Of a DNA stretch of 64,000 bases, positions 37,324 through 45,529 are shown piece by piece. This DNA is from Actibacterium mucosum KCTC 23349. Its GTDB lineage: Bacteria; Pseudomonadota; Alphaproteobacteria; Rhodobacterales; Rhodobacteraceae. Below the pieces are notes generated by a model. The model saw nothing but the letters and a program-made list of their open reading frames with translations. It did not search any database and was not told where the DNA came from. Every line of letters starts with the position of its first letter. The stretch's first letter is position 1. The translations under genes were made by a program, and so were the position numbers. The stretch spans positions 62,001-126,000 of the forward strand of contig NZ_JFKE01000001.1 in the NCBI RefSeq assembly GCF_000647975.1. Reading direction: 5' to 3'.

Positions 37324-37333
37324 CCCACGTGGG
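37324..37333. promoter_or_regulatory. Palindrome CCCACGTGGG upstream of the 128-residue gene
   Basis: Ten-base perfect palindrome, 25 bases before the ATG at 37299, in the right place for an operator. A sequence of this length is expected by chance in a G+C-rich genome from time to time, so support is slight. Confidence 0.2.
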
Positions 37334-37424
37334 CAACCTAGGCAAAGGCGGTCAACGAAGTGTTGCTGCGAGTACGAAAAGCACCGCCAATTTCTTGCAA
37401 TTTCGCACGAAATTGGCCGGGTCT

Positions 37425-37715
37425 TCATAGCAGCCGCTGTTGCAATTCGTCTGCGGGAACGCCAAGGAATTGAGTCGTGCAGATTTCTATGTGGCTGATA
37501 CTGTCGCACAGCTTCAGCAAATCTTGCGCGTGTCGCAAGTAAAACCCTTTGCTTGCCAAGGCGAGTTTCAACTCGCTCCAGGAATTGGCCGTTTCAAAAC
37601 TTGGCAGCAGAGAAATGCGTAACAAAGCCGCCATTTCCGTATCCAGTCGGCTGGCCATACGTGCACTTGCCCAGGCGTTTTGATACTGCAGTTCTTTGGT
37701 CGCTGGTCCGTCCAT
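37425..37715 (-). CDS. Uncharacterised 96-residue protein
   Basis: I do not recognise it. Mixed alpha/beta (LLRISLLPSFETANSWSELK, KGFYLRHAQDLLKL), with Cys in KLCDSISH and EICTTQF; it ends PADELQQRLL. Similar short ORFs with a W-x-E-L...KGF...G pattern occur in other Rhodobacterales as I recall, but with no known role. The start at 37715 is chosen because GGAGG lies five bases upstream; an ATG at 37742 has no ribosome-binding site. It is 125 bases upstream of the 128-residue gene, and both run the same way. Confidence 0.5.
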   Translation of the reverse strand: MDGPATKELQYQNAWASARMASRLDTEMAALLRISLLPSFETANSWSELKLALASKGFYLRHAQDLLKLCDSISHIEICTTQFLGVPADELQQRLL

Positions 37716-37790
37716 AATCTCCTCCACTCGCAAACGGGACATGATTATGGTTGCGTGATTCGAAAGAAATGAATCCGGCGCAAAAGCATA

Positions 37791-37815
37791 GGGGCTGATC
37801 CAAAAGACCAGCCCC
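37791..37815 (-). terminator. Probable terminator of asd
   Basis: Hairpin GGGGCTG...CAGCCCC, extended by two more pairs around one mismatch, about 30 bases beyond the asd stop on the minus strand. The tail is only moderately T-rich (TATGCTTTTG). It is well placed to end asd transcription before the 96-residue gene. Confidence 0.55.
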
Positions 37816-37846
37816 CAACTTGAAAACCGATAGGCGAGAAAAGGGC

Positions 37847-38869
37847 TCAGCCCTTTTTCAGCACCCGATTGGCCAGAACCTCGGCGATTTGCACCGCGTT
37901 CAGGGCGGCACCTTTGCGCAGGTTGTCGCTCACGCACCACAGGTTCAGGCCGTTGTCCAATGTGCTGTCCTGACGGATACGGCTGATAAAGGTGGCAAAG
38001 TCGCCCACGCATTCCACCGGCGTGACATAGCCGCCATCCTCGCGCTTATCGACAACCATGATGCCGGGTGCTTCGCGCAGGATGTCGCGGGCTTCATCTT
38101 CGTCCAGGAATTCCTCGAACTCGATATTGATCGCCTCGGAATGGCCAACAAAGACCGGCACGCGCACGCAGGTGGCCGTGACCTTGATGGATTTGTCGAC
38201 GATCTTTTTCGTCTCGGCGACCATTTTCCATTCTTCCTTGGTCTGGCCGTCTTCCAGGAAGGTATCGATATGCGGGATCACGTTGAAGGCGATCTGCTTG
38301 GGATAAACGTCAGGCTCCACTTCCTGACCCGGCACATACATGCCCTTGGTCTGGTTCCACAGCTCGTCGATGGCATCCTTGCCCGAGCCCGAGACCGACT
38401 GATAGGTGCTGACCACCACCCGCTTGATCTTGGCGCGATCATGCAGCGGCTTCAGCGCCACCACCATCTGCGCGGTCGAGCAGTTGGGGTTGGCGATAAT
38501 GTTCTTGTTCTTGTACCCCTCGATCGCGTCGGCATTCACCTCGGGCACGATCAACGGCACCAGCGGGTCATAGCGATAAAGCGAGCTGTTATCGATGACC
38601 ACACAGCCGGTAGCGGCAACCTTGGGGGCATATTTCTTGGTGGCCTCGGACCCGATGGCGAACAGGGCGATATCCCAGCCTTCGAAGTTGAACGTGTCGA
38701 TATCAACCGTGGTCAGGGTCTCGTCGCCAAAGCTGACCTCGGACCCCAGCGACCGGCGCGAGGCGATGGCGGCGATCTCGTCCACGGGGAACTGACGCTC
38801 GGCCAGGATGTTCAGCATTTCGCGGCCCACGTTTCCGGTGGCGCCGACAACGGCAACTCTATAGCCCAT
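37847..38869 (-). CDS. asd: Aspartate-semialdehyde dehydrogenase
   Basis: 340 residues. NADPH-dependent reduction of aspartyl phosphate, the branch-point step to lysine, diaminopimelate, threonine and methionine. The nucleotide fold VVGATGNVG (7-15), the catalytic Cys130 in NPNCS and the substrate motif SGSGKDAIDEL identify it. AGGAG lies before the ATG. It runs alone with its own terminator. Confidence 0.96.
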   Translation of the reverse strand: MGYRVAVVGATGNVGREMLNILAERQFPVDEIAAIASRRSLGSEVSFGDETLTTVDIDTFNFEGWDIALFAIGSEATKKYAPKVAATGCVVIDNSSLYRYDPLVPLIVPEVNADAIEGYKNKNIIANPNCSTAQMVVALKPLHDRAKIKRVVVSTYQSVSGSGKDAIDELWNQTKGMYVPGQEVEPDVYPKQIAFNVIPHIDTFLEDGQTKEEWKMVAETKKIVDKSIKVTATCVRVPVFVGHSEAINIEFEEFLDEDEARDILREAPGIMVVDKREDGGYVTPVECVGDFATFISRIRQDSTLDNGLNLWCVSDNLRKGAALNAVQIAEVLANRVLKKG

Positions 38870-38950
38870 TTCGGGATCTCCTATCGGTCAGGATGACACG
38901 GCGCGGAGCCTTAGCGCAAAGGGCGGCCAAGGGAAAGGGGCATGGCGCGG

Positions 38951-40063
38951 TTAGGCCCGCGCCGCGGCCAGTTTTGCGGCAATATCATCCGGGTTCACGA
39001 TCAATCCGCCGTCATCGGCAGGTTCTGCGCGGGGGTAGTAGACCTGATCGAGGTAATTCATGAATGCGGCACGCAAGGCCGGGTCAAAGGTCAGGGTATC
39101 AGCCCCGGCAAAACACTGGCGCAGCGCGTCCGGGCCATCCGCCGTGGTGGCCAGCCCGGGCAGCGCAAAAAACGCCTGTCCCAGCACGACCACGGGCTTG
39201 TCATAGAAAAACGCCTGCAGGCCAACGGACGAGTTGATGGTGATCACGCCCCGGCTGGCAGCGACCTGCGCGAAAGTGTCGGTCTGGTTGTCGACCACGA
39301 TACGCGGGCCGGTTTGGGCCAGAACCTCGGTCATAGGTGTCTTGGCCGAGGGGTGTTCCTTGATGCGGATGTGCCAGCCATCGGGCAACGCCTCGGCGGC
39401 TGCATCCAGCGCGCGGATCATGGCAGGCACGGACCCCGTCCAACCGCCAAACAGGGTGATCTGGCTGTCATTGGGCACCTGCAACGGCACAAACAGGAAC
39501 GGCCCGGCGGCCTGCAGGTCGGCGCCGCCCGCCTGCCCTACATCGGCCCGTCGCGAAGCGCGCGCGGTCAGGTTTGCGCCAAGCGCTCGCCAGCCTTCGC
39601 CTTGGCGGTCGGGCCTGTCGGCCCAGGTCAGGTAGAAGGCAGGGTCGCGCGGCAGACTGTTGGCGGAGTTCACCCCGGTATGGTCCAGCGTGACGCGGCC
39701 GGGAAAGGGCGCAAGCTCGGTATAAAGCGTCTTGGCGCCCGCATCTCGCGCGCCTTGCATAAAGGCCCGGCGTGATCCCGTAAGCCCATTCCAGCAGACA
39801 GCCACATGCGCCGAATGCCGCGTAAAATACCGCCGTGCGCCGTTGTACTGCGCCGCGATCAGCCACCGTTTCAGGACGCGGCCCAGACCTTTGGGTTGCC
39901 GCTTGGCCACGGCCAGCGCCGCATTGGTTCGTTCGGATGTCTCAGGAAAACCGCGAAAGCTCAGCGGAATCGTACGGAGCCGCTTACCACCGCCATCGGC
40001 GTGGGCCACAGATTCAAAAACGCTGTCTTTCTTGCGGGAATACCCCGCCAGGTAGGTGATCAT
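38951..40063 (-). CDS. Capsule polysaccharide biosynthesis/export protein (KpsS/LipB-like, Capsule_synth)
   Basis: 370 residues. It shows the capsule_synth pattern: a beta-strand FVPLQVPNDSQI followed by AAEALPDGWHIRIKEHPS and GVITINSSVGLQAFFYDKPV, the motifs of the retaining Kdo transferases KpsC and KpsS and their relatives, which build the lipid-linked Kdo base of group 2 capsules. No other capsule gene is nearby, so it is a solitary member that may modify a different surface polysaccharide. Its neighbours asd and an ALDH are unrelated. Confidence 0.78.
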   Translation of the reverse strand: MITYLAGYSRKKDSVFESVAHADGGGKRLRTIPLSFRGFPETSERTNAALAVAKRQPKGLGRVLKRWLIAAQYNGARRYFTRHSAHVAVCWNGLTGSRRAFMQGARDAGAKTLYTELAPFPGRVTLDHTGVNSANSLPRDPAFYLTWADRPDRQGEGWRALGANLTARASRRADVGQAGGADLQAAGPFLFVPLQVPNDSQITLFGGWTGSVPAMIRALDAAAEALPDGWHIRIKEHPSAKTPMTEVLAQTGPRIVVDNQTDTFAQVAASRGVITINSSVGLQAFFYDKPVVVLGQAFFALPGLATTADGPDALRQCFAGADTLTFDPALRAAFMNYLDQVYYPRAEPADDGGLIVNPDDIAAKLAAARA

Positions 40064-40108
40064 GGGGGCAGTGCTATCGCAGCCGCCGCCCCCATGCCAG
40101 TGCTTTGC

Positions 40109-41623
40109 TTACTTCAGATCGCCGGGCAGGATCGCATCGGGCAGGTTCTGATAGCAGACCGGGCGCAGGAAGCGGCGGATCGACAGCGTGCCAACCGACG
40201 TAGCGCCGAAATTGGTCGAGGCCGGGTAAGGCCCGCCATGCACCATGGTATCCGACACCTCAACCCCGGTCGGGAAGCCGTTGGCCAGTAGGCGGCCCGC
40301 CTTGCGTTCGATGATCGGCATCAGGGTGCCGGCCAATTCGGTGTCGCCGTCATCCATATGCAGGGTGCAGGTCAGCTGACCCTGCAGGGATTTGGCCAGC
40401 GCGCGCATCTCGTCAGCATCCTTGACGCGGACGATCAGACCCAGGGGGCCGAACACCTCTTCGCCCAGAACCTCGTTCTCCAGCCATTCGGCGCCGGTGG
40501 TCTCAAAGAGATACGGCGTGGCGTTGCGCAGGTCGCAGGTGCTGGTCAGCAGCTCTTGCACACCAGTGGTACCGGCAATGGCGTCGCGACCCGAGCGGTA
40601 AGCGGCGGCAATGCCATCGGTCAGCATGGTCTGTGCACCCATCGGCTCCAACGCTTTGACGGCAGCGGCGGCAAAGGCATTTGCGTCGTCGCCTTCGATC
40701 ACCACGGCAATGCCGGGGTTGGTGCAGAACTGGCCCGCACCCATGGTCAGCGACCCGGCCCAGCCTTCGGCGATCGCCGCGCCGCGGGCCGACAGGGCCT
40801 CGGGCAGCAGGAACATCGGGTTGACCGAGCCAAGCTCGCCAAAGAACGGGATCGGCTCGGGGCGCGCGGCGCAAAGGTTAAAGAGCGCCCGGCCACCGCC
40901 CAGCGAGCCGGTGAAGCCCACGGCCTTGATCAGCGGGTGCTGCACCAGCGTGGTGCCCACGTCGCGCTTGCCGCCTTGGATCAGGCTGAACACGCCGGGG
41001 TGGATGCCGCATTTCTCAACCGCGGCGCGGATGGCCTCGGCCACGATCTCGCCGGTGCCGGGGTGGGCCGAGTGGCCTTTGACCACAACCGGGCAGCCGG
41101 CAGCCAGCGCGGCGGCGGTGTCGCCCCCGGCAGTCGAAAACGCCAACGGGAAGTTCGACGCGCCAAACACGGCCACCGGGCCGATGGGGCGCTGAACCAT
41201 CTTCAGATCGGGACGGGGCAGCGGCGCACGGTCAGGCAGCGCCTCGTCATAGCGGCGGTCCAGATAGTCACCGGCCAGGATATGCGACGCAAACAGGCGC
41301 AGCTGGCCAACGGTGCGGCCCCGCTCGCCGATCAGGCGCGCTTCGGGCAGGCCGGTTTCTTCCGAACCGATCTGGGTGATTGCGTCGCCGCGCAGGTCGA
41401 TCTCGTCGGCGATGGTGTTCAGGAATGCAGCGCGCTCTTCGCGGGTCGAGTATCCGAACGACCAGAACGCCTCTTCCGCAGCTTCAACAGCTTTGTTGAC
41501 CAGTTCGACAGTGCCTACCGAGAACTGATGCGCGTCGCCAGTGGCCGGCTCGCTGGAGAATTTGGCGGTGCCGCCAACCAGCTCGCCCGCAATAAAGTGA
41601 TTACCATGAGGGGTGAAGGTCAT
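40109..41623 (-). CDS. Aldehyde dehydrogenase, alpha-ketoglutaric semialdehyde dehydrogenase type
   Basis: 504 residues. Oxidises 2-oxoglutarate semialdehyde to 2-oxoglutarate with NAD(P)+, the last step of Weimberg-type pentose or hydroxyproline breakdown. Catalytic Cys300 (GQFCTNPG), Glu263 (FFGELGSVNP) and the Asn of ASNFP (157) are present; F-F-G-E-L-G-S-x-N-P is typical of this subgroup. The ATG at 41623 is preferred over an in-frame start further up. The promoter region holds TTGTAGGACAA (41682-41692), matching the site at the other end of the cluster. Last gene of system 1 on this strand. Confidence 0.88.
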   Translation of the reverse strand: MTFTPHGNHFIAGELVGGTAKFSSEPATGDAHQFSVGTVELVNKAVEAAEEAFWSFGYSTREERAAFLNTIADEIDLRGDAITQIGSEETGLPEARLIGERGRTVGQLRLFASHILAGDYLDRRYDEALPDRAPLPRPDLKMVQRPIGPVAVFGASNFPLAFSTAGGDTAAALAAGCPVVVKGHSAHPGTGEIVAEAIRAAVEKCGIHPGVFSLIQGGKRDVGTTLVQHPLIKAVGFTGSLGGGRALFNLCAARPEPIPFFGELGSVNPMFLLPEALSARGAAIAEGWAGSLTMGAGQFCTNPGIAVVIEGDDANAFAAAAVKALEPMGAQTMLTDGIAAAYRSGRDAIAGTTGVQELLTSTCDLRNATPYLFETTGAEWLENEVLGEEVFGPLGLIVRVKDADEMRALAKSLQGQLTCTLHMDDGDTELAGTLMPIIERKAGRLLANGFPTGVEVSDTMVHGGPYPASTNFGATSVGTLSIRRFLRPVCYQNLPDAILPGDLK

Positions 41624-41681
41624 GATTGCATCCTTTGCGGATAATGGAGGAGATTCCGAACCCAATAGGGGTTTCGTGGGG

Positions 41682-41692
41682 TTGTAGGACAA
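41682..41692. promoter_or_regulatory. FadR-type operator TTGTAGGACAA before the ALDH gene
   Basis: Matches the TNGTNNNACNA pattern established for FadR-subfamily GntR regulators. It is 59 bases upstream of the ALDH ATG. Near-identical to TTGTTGGACAA at 48148-48158. The cluster encodes a FadR-type regulator (42650-43360) that would be the natural binder. Confidence 0.55.
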
Positions 41693-41801
41693 ATGTCGCA
41701 GTTTGACAATGCACAGAGGGGTCTGCAGGTGATCATGTGGTCCATTCCGCGCACAATTTCCGCCAGCTGATCAGCATGTGAGCAATGGTTACGTTTGCGC
41801 C

Positions 41802-42632
41802 CTATTGGCCGCCCACAACCAGCCCAGCCTGTCCGATCCCTTCGGGCCCCATACTGAGATAGCCACCATCCACCGGCAGGTCTGTACCTGTGATGAACGA
41901 GGCGTCGTCGCTAAGCAGAAACAACGTGGCACGCGCCACTTCTACCGTTTCACCGCACCGTCGCAGCATGTGGTAGGCGCCCCAGATCGGCTCGTACTTC
42001 TCGCGTCCACCGCCATCGGCATTGGCAGCGTTCAGAACCTCGCGCGACCAAATCCAGCCGGGGCTGATGGAGTTCACGCGGATGCCGTGTTCGGCCACAT
42101 CAAGCGCAGCGCACTTGGTCAGCTGATCAACTGCACCTTTGGACATGTTGTAAGTCCAGCGGTCCTTCTGCGCGATATGGCCCGAGATAGAGCCGATATT
42201 TACCACGGCCCCGCCGCCAGCTTTGGCCATATGCGGGGTGGCGTTCTGGATCATTCGGGCAAAGCCCACAGGGCCGACAAAATAAGAGGTTTGCCATTCG
42301 CTGGTCTTTGCCTCGAGTGAAGCCGCGACAAAGGCAAAAGCGTTGTTCACCAAAAGGTCGACACGGCCATAAGCCTGCACCGCGCCATCAACCAGTGCTG
42401 CGCAAAACGCTTCGTCGCCCATATCGCCCTGAATAAAGCGCACGTCGTGGCCCGCCTGAGAAAGCGCGGACGCCCGTGCCTCGCCATCTTCTGCAGACAG
42501 ATCGGAAAACACCACCTGCGCGCCTTCAAGGCACAGCTGTTCGACGATCGCCAGACCGATGCCATTCGCCCCCCCTGTCACGATGGCCACTTTGCCTTTG
42601 AAGCGGTTGGGTACAGGGGTGTGGTTCGGCAT
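41802..42632 (-). CDS. SDR-family oxidoreductase, probable sugar or polyol dehydrogenase
   Basis: 276 residues, classical SDR. The NAD(P) motif TGGANGIG (19-26), NNA (96-98) and the catalytic Ser148, Tyr161 and Lys165 are all present. In Caulobacter the D-xylose 1-dehydrogenase of the Weimberg pathway is an SDR, so a pentose 1-dehydrogenase is a reasonable guess here, but other polyols or sugars are equally allowed. AGGAGG lies six bases before the ATG, 17 bases after the GntR stop. Convergent with nothing; same strand as the regulator. Confidence 0.86.
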   Translation of the reverse strand: MPNHTPVPNRFKGKVAIVTGGANGIGLAIVEQLCLEGAQVVFSDLSAEDGEARASALSQAGHDVRFIQGDMGDEAFCAALVDGAVQAYGRVDLLVNNAFAFVAASLEAKTSEWQTSYFVGPVGFARMIQNATPHMAKAGGGAVVNIGSISGHIAQKDRWTYNMSKGAVDQLTKCAALDVAEHGIRVNSISPGWIWSREVLNAANADGGGREKYEPIWGAYHMLRRCGETVEVARATLFLLSDDASFITGTDLPVDGGYLSMGPEGIGQAGLVVGGQ

Positions 42633-42649
42633 CTTGGCCTCCTAATGTG

Positions 42650-43360
42650 TTAGTCGGGCAAATCCACGCCCAGCCGTTTGGCCGCGCCGCGGATATGCCC
42701 TTGCATGGCTTCCCGTACCGCCTGAGCGTCCTGCGCCTTGACGGCGGCAAGGATCTTTTCGTGTTCGCCAATGGTCACGGCGATCAGGTCGCCGTCGCGA
42801 TAGATACGATTGGTGGCGCGGGTGGTTTCTTTCAGGCGCGACGACAGATAATCGACGATCGTCGCCAGAAAAGCGTTCTTGGTGGCCGTGCCCATGGCAC
42901 GGTGAAATTCAGCATCAGCCTCCAGCCGTTTTTCATCGAATTCCTGTTGCCCGGCCATGTTGTCGATGGCGGCTTGCAGGCGGGTCAGGTCTTCTTCGGT
43001 ACGGCGTTGGGCGGCGAGACCGGCGGCCTCGATCTCCAGTATCCCGCGCAGTTCAAACAGGTCAGCCAACGAGGTTGTTTCCTCCAACGCTGAAAGGTCG
43101 ACACGGAAGGTCTCGCGTTCTGACGGCGGCCGCACGGTGGCGCCGCGCCCTTGCTTGGTCTCGATCAACCCATCCGAGCGCAGCCGTGCAATAGCTTCGC
43201 GAACAACGTTTCTGCTGACACCGAAGGACTCGGCCAACGCAGCCTCGGTTGGCAGTACGTCACCCGGTTTCAGTTCACCCCCGAGGATCTGAGACATGAT
43301 CTCGGACGCGATTAAATCGGGCAACTGTCCGGTACGACGAATTTCCTTGAACTGGGGCAT
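42650..43360 (-). CDS. GntR-family (FadR/FCD subfamily) transcriptional regulator
   Basis: 236 residues. The N-terminal winged HTH (about 10-75, LPTEAALAESFGVSRNVVRE, IARLRSDGLIETKQGRG) and the all-helical FCD effector domain (about 90-225) with the metal-ligand pattern (DAEFHRAMG) are clear. Effectors of FCD proteins are usually sugar acids or other organic acids, which fits its place in a sugar-acid cluster. Probable controller of system 1 through the two TTGTNNNACAA sites. Upstream of the SDR; a hairpin terminator separates it from the binding-protein gene. Confidence 0.9.
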   Translation of the reverse strand: MPQFKEIRRTGQLPDLIASEIMSQILGGELKPGDVLPTEAALAESFGVSRNVVREAIARLRSDGLIETKQGRGATVRPPSERETFRVDLSALEETTSLADLFELRGILEIEAAGLAAQRRTEEDLTRLQAAIDNMAGQQEFDEKRLEADAEFHRAMGTATKNAFLATIVDYLSSRLKETTRATNRIYRDGDLIAVTIGEHEKILAAVKAQDAQAVREAMQGHIRGAAKRLGVDLPD

Positions 43361-43439
43361 CTTGGTTTCCTGCGCGTTGTTTGCGTTCTTTCGCCTGTTT
43401 GTAGGCTTATCCTATCGCATACTTGGCAGTGCGGGGAAA

Positions 43440-43468
43440 CACCGCCACGGGGAAAACCCGTGGCGGTG
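43440..43468 (-). terminator. Strong hairpin after the binding-protein gene
   Basis: Perfect 12-base stem (CACCGCCACGGG/CCCGTGGCGGTG) with a five-base loop, starting nine bases after the SBP stop on the minus strand. Only a short T-tract (TTT) follows. It would stop or slow transcription between the ABC operon and the GntR gene, or stabilise the abundant binding-protein mRNA. Confidence 0.65.
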
Positions 43469-43476
43469 CAACGATA

Positions 43477-44475
43477 TCAGAAACGACCGCCGGTTTCGGC
43501 TTGTTTCGTCATGTATTCCGCGATGTTGCTTTCATCGACGATGAACAGCTCGGTGAACATCGGGTCAGCCGGATCAACACCGTCACGGATCTTGGCGACC
43601 AGGACGTCCACTGCGGTACGGCCAAAGCCCCACCAGCTGTAGCCAACAAGCGAGTTACAATAGCCCTGGTCAACTGCATTCAGAGCACCTTCAAGCGCGT
43701 CCAGCGAGACACATTTGCCGCCACGATCCACAAAAGCCTTCAACTGCGGCATGGTTTTCAGGTCCGCAAAGAAGGGCCACATGCCAACGAAGAAGTACGA
43801 GGCCAGGTCGGGCGTCGCGTTGATGCGCTGCTCGACAATCTCAACGGCGCGCTGCACGTCGTCGTTGCAGGGGTCTGTTGCGATCACTTCGATGTCGGCA
43901 TGCTGATCCACGACCGAACGGAAGCCCGCCACACGCTGCTCAAGGTTCAGAGCACCGGGGGTGCCGGTCAGGATGGCCAGCTTACCTTTGGGCGCCAGCT
44001 GAGCGATGATTTTGCCGGCTTCGGCACCAGCAGCTTCCTGGTCGATCGACACGTTGGTTGCGCGCTTCGAGCTGGGCGAATCGGCATCCCAGGTGATGAC
44101 GGTCACGCCTTCCATCACGGCACGGTTGATCGCGGGGATCAGGGCATCGGGGTCGTTGCACGACAGGCAGATGCCGTTCACGCCCTGAATGACCAGATCG
44201 TCCAGGATTTGGGCCTGCGCAGCAGCATCCGTGGTTGTCGGGCCAACCCAGCGGAACGAAATATCGCCATCCAGCTCGGCAATACGGTCTTCAGCGCCCC
44301 AACGGGTCACTTCGAATACCGGATTGTTCAGCGCCTTGGGCACAAATGCCAGGTTCATTTTACCGGCCGCGCGTGCCTCTTTAGGGGCCCACATGGTCAT
44401 CGTGGCACCCGCTACGGTTGCAGTTGTCATCGTGCCTAGGAAATCGCGGCGCGAGATGTTAGTTTTCTTCGTCAT
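43477..44475 (-). CDS. CUT2-type sugar ABC transporter periplasmic binding protein, Tat-exported
   Basis: 332 residues. A twin-arginine signal (SRRDFLGTMTTATVAG) precedes a ribose-type periplasmic binding fold (AFVPKALNNPVFEVT, LSCNDPDALIPAINRA, ITWDADSP). Tat export suggests folding in the cytoplasm. The sugar is unknown; the pathway genes around it point to a pentose, pentitol or aldonate. GGAGG precedes ATG 44475. It is the fourth gene of the divergent minus-strand operon (ADH, ATPase, permease, SBP) and is followed by the strong hairpin at 43440. Confidence 0.9.
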   Translation of the reverse strand: MTKKTNISRRDFLGTMTTATVAGATMTMWAPKEARAAGKMNLAFVPKALNNPVFEVTRWGAEDRIAELDGDISFRWVGPTTTDAAAQAQILDDLVIQGVNGICLSCNDPDALIPAINRAVMEGVTVITWDADSPSSKRATNVSIDQEAAGAEAGKIIAQLAPKGKLAILTGTPGALNLEQRVAGFRSVVDQHADIEVIATDPCNDDVQRAVEIVEQRINATPDLASYFFVGMWPFFADLKTMPQLKAFVDRGGKCVSLDALEGALNAVDQGYCNSLVGYSWWGFGRTAVDVLVAKIRDGVDPADPMFTELFIVDESNIAEYMTKQAETGGRF

Positions 44476-44545
44476 GGTTGTCCTCCACTGGATTGATGCG
44501 GCCCTGTCCTCCAAGATTCGGCCGCGTTGGTAATTTGTTGGGCGC

Positions 44546-45529
44546 CTAGCGCCGCCGCATCTGATCGATCAGTGCGGCGGCCACAATCACAGCCCCCGTG
44601 AATGTCTGCTGCCAGTAGGTCGGCACCACCAGCAGAACCAGCGCGTTGTTGACGATGCCGATCAGCATCGCACCCAGAACAACACCCAGCACGGTTCCGG
44701 CACCGCCCGACAGGCTGGCACCCCCGATCACGACCGATGCGATCACGATCAGCTCGTAACCGACCGACGCATTTGACACAGCCGCACCCAGACGCGCGGT
44801 CAGCAAAACGCCGGCCAGCCCCGCCATCATGCCAGCGATCACGAAGACCAGCACTTGCAGGCGGGAAACCTTAACCCCAGCCAAGCGGGCTGCGGTTTCG
44901 TTGCCACCTATGGCGAAAATCTCGCGGCCGGTGGCGGTGTATTTCAGGAAAATGGTGAAACCGATCAGCAGCACAAGCATGATCCACACAGGCAGTGGCA
45001 ACCCCGCCACCCGGCCTGACCCGATGAACAGGAATATGTCGGCAAAGCCCGATACCGTGTCGCCCTCGGTCAGGCCCACGGTGATGCCGCGCGCCACCTG
45101 CAACGTGCCCAGGGTGACGATGAACGACGAGATGCCAAACCGCATCGAGATAAAGCCGTTCACGAACCCCACGATGCCACCCACGCAGATGCCGATGGCC
45201 ATTGCAATCGGCACCGGCACGCCCGCAACCAGAGATAGAGCCGTGATCATTCCTGATAGAGCCATAGTTGATCCCGTCGACAGGTCGATCCGGCCGGTGA
45301 GAATCACCAGAAGCTGCCCCATTGCCGCAATCGCCGAGAACGAAATGGCCAGCATCACCGACCGCAGGTTGCGGCCTGACAAAAACACCTCGGCCTGCCA
45401 AGCCAACAGCGCGCCGCCGATCAGGATCGCCAGGATCAGGCGCGATTCAGGGAAATCCTTGGCCCGCTCCCAAAGATTGGCAAGCAGGCTGTTGTTTTCC
45501 TGCGTCTCAGGCTGCGCGTTCATGGCCAT
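44546..45529 (-). CDS. CUT2-type sugar ABC transporter permease
   Basis: 327 residues and about eight to ten membrane helices of the RbsC/XylH kind. The conserved stretch GNETAARLAGVKV (cytoplasmic loop contacting the ATPase) and the block TGRIDLSTGSTMAL are present. It forms the channel for the sugar taken up by the adjacent system. The gene overlaps the ATPase stop by 23 bases; a second ATG two codons on (45523) is possible. The binding-protein gene follows after 70 bases. Confidence 0.91.
   Translation of the reverse strand: MAMNAQPETQENNSLLANLWERAKDFPESRLILAILIGGALLAWQAEVFLSGRNLRSVMLAISFSAIAAMGQLLVILTGRIDLSTGSTMALSGMITALSLVAGVPVPIAMAIGICVGGIVGFVNGFISMRFGISSFIVTLGTLQVARGITVGLTEGDTVSGFADIFLFIGSGRVAGLPLPVWIMLVLLIGFTIFLKYTATGREIFAIGGNETAARLAGVKVSRLQVLVFVIAGMMAGLAGVLLTARLGAAVSNASVGYELIVIASVVIGGASLSGGAGTVLGVVLGAMLIGIVNNALVLLVVPTYWQQTFTGAVIVAAALIDQMRRR

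Noticed and set aside
43402-43414. TAGG-CTTAT-CCTA repeat upstream of the GntR gene
   Set aside because: Only four-base arms and no match to TNGTNNNACNA. Too weak to call an autoregulatory site.
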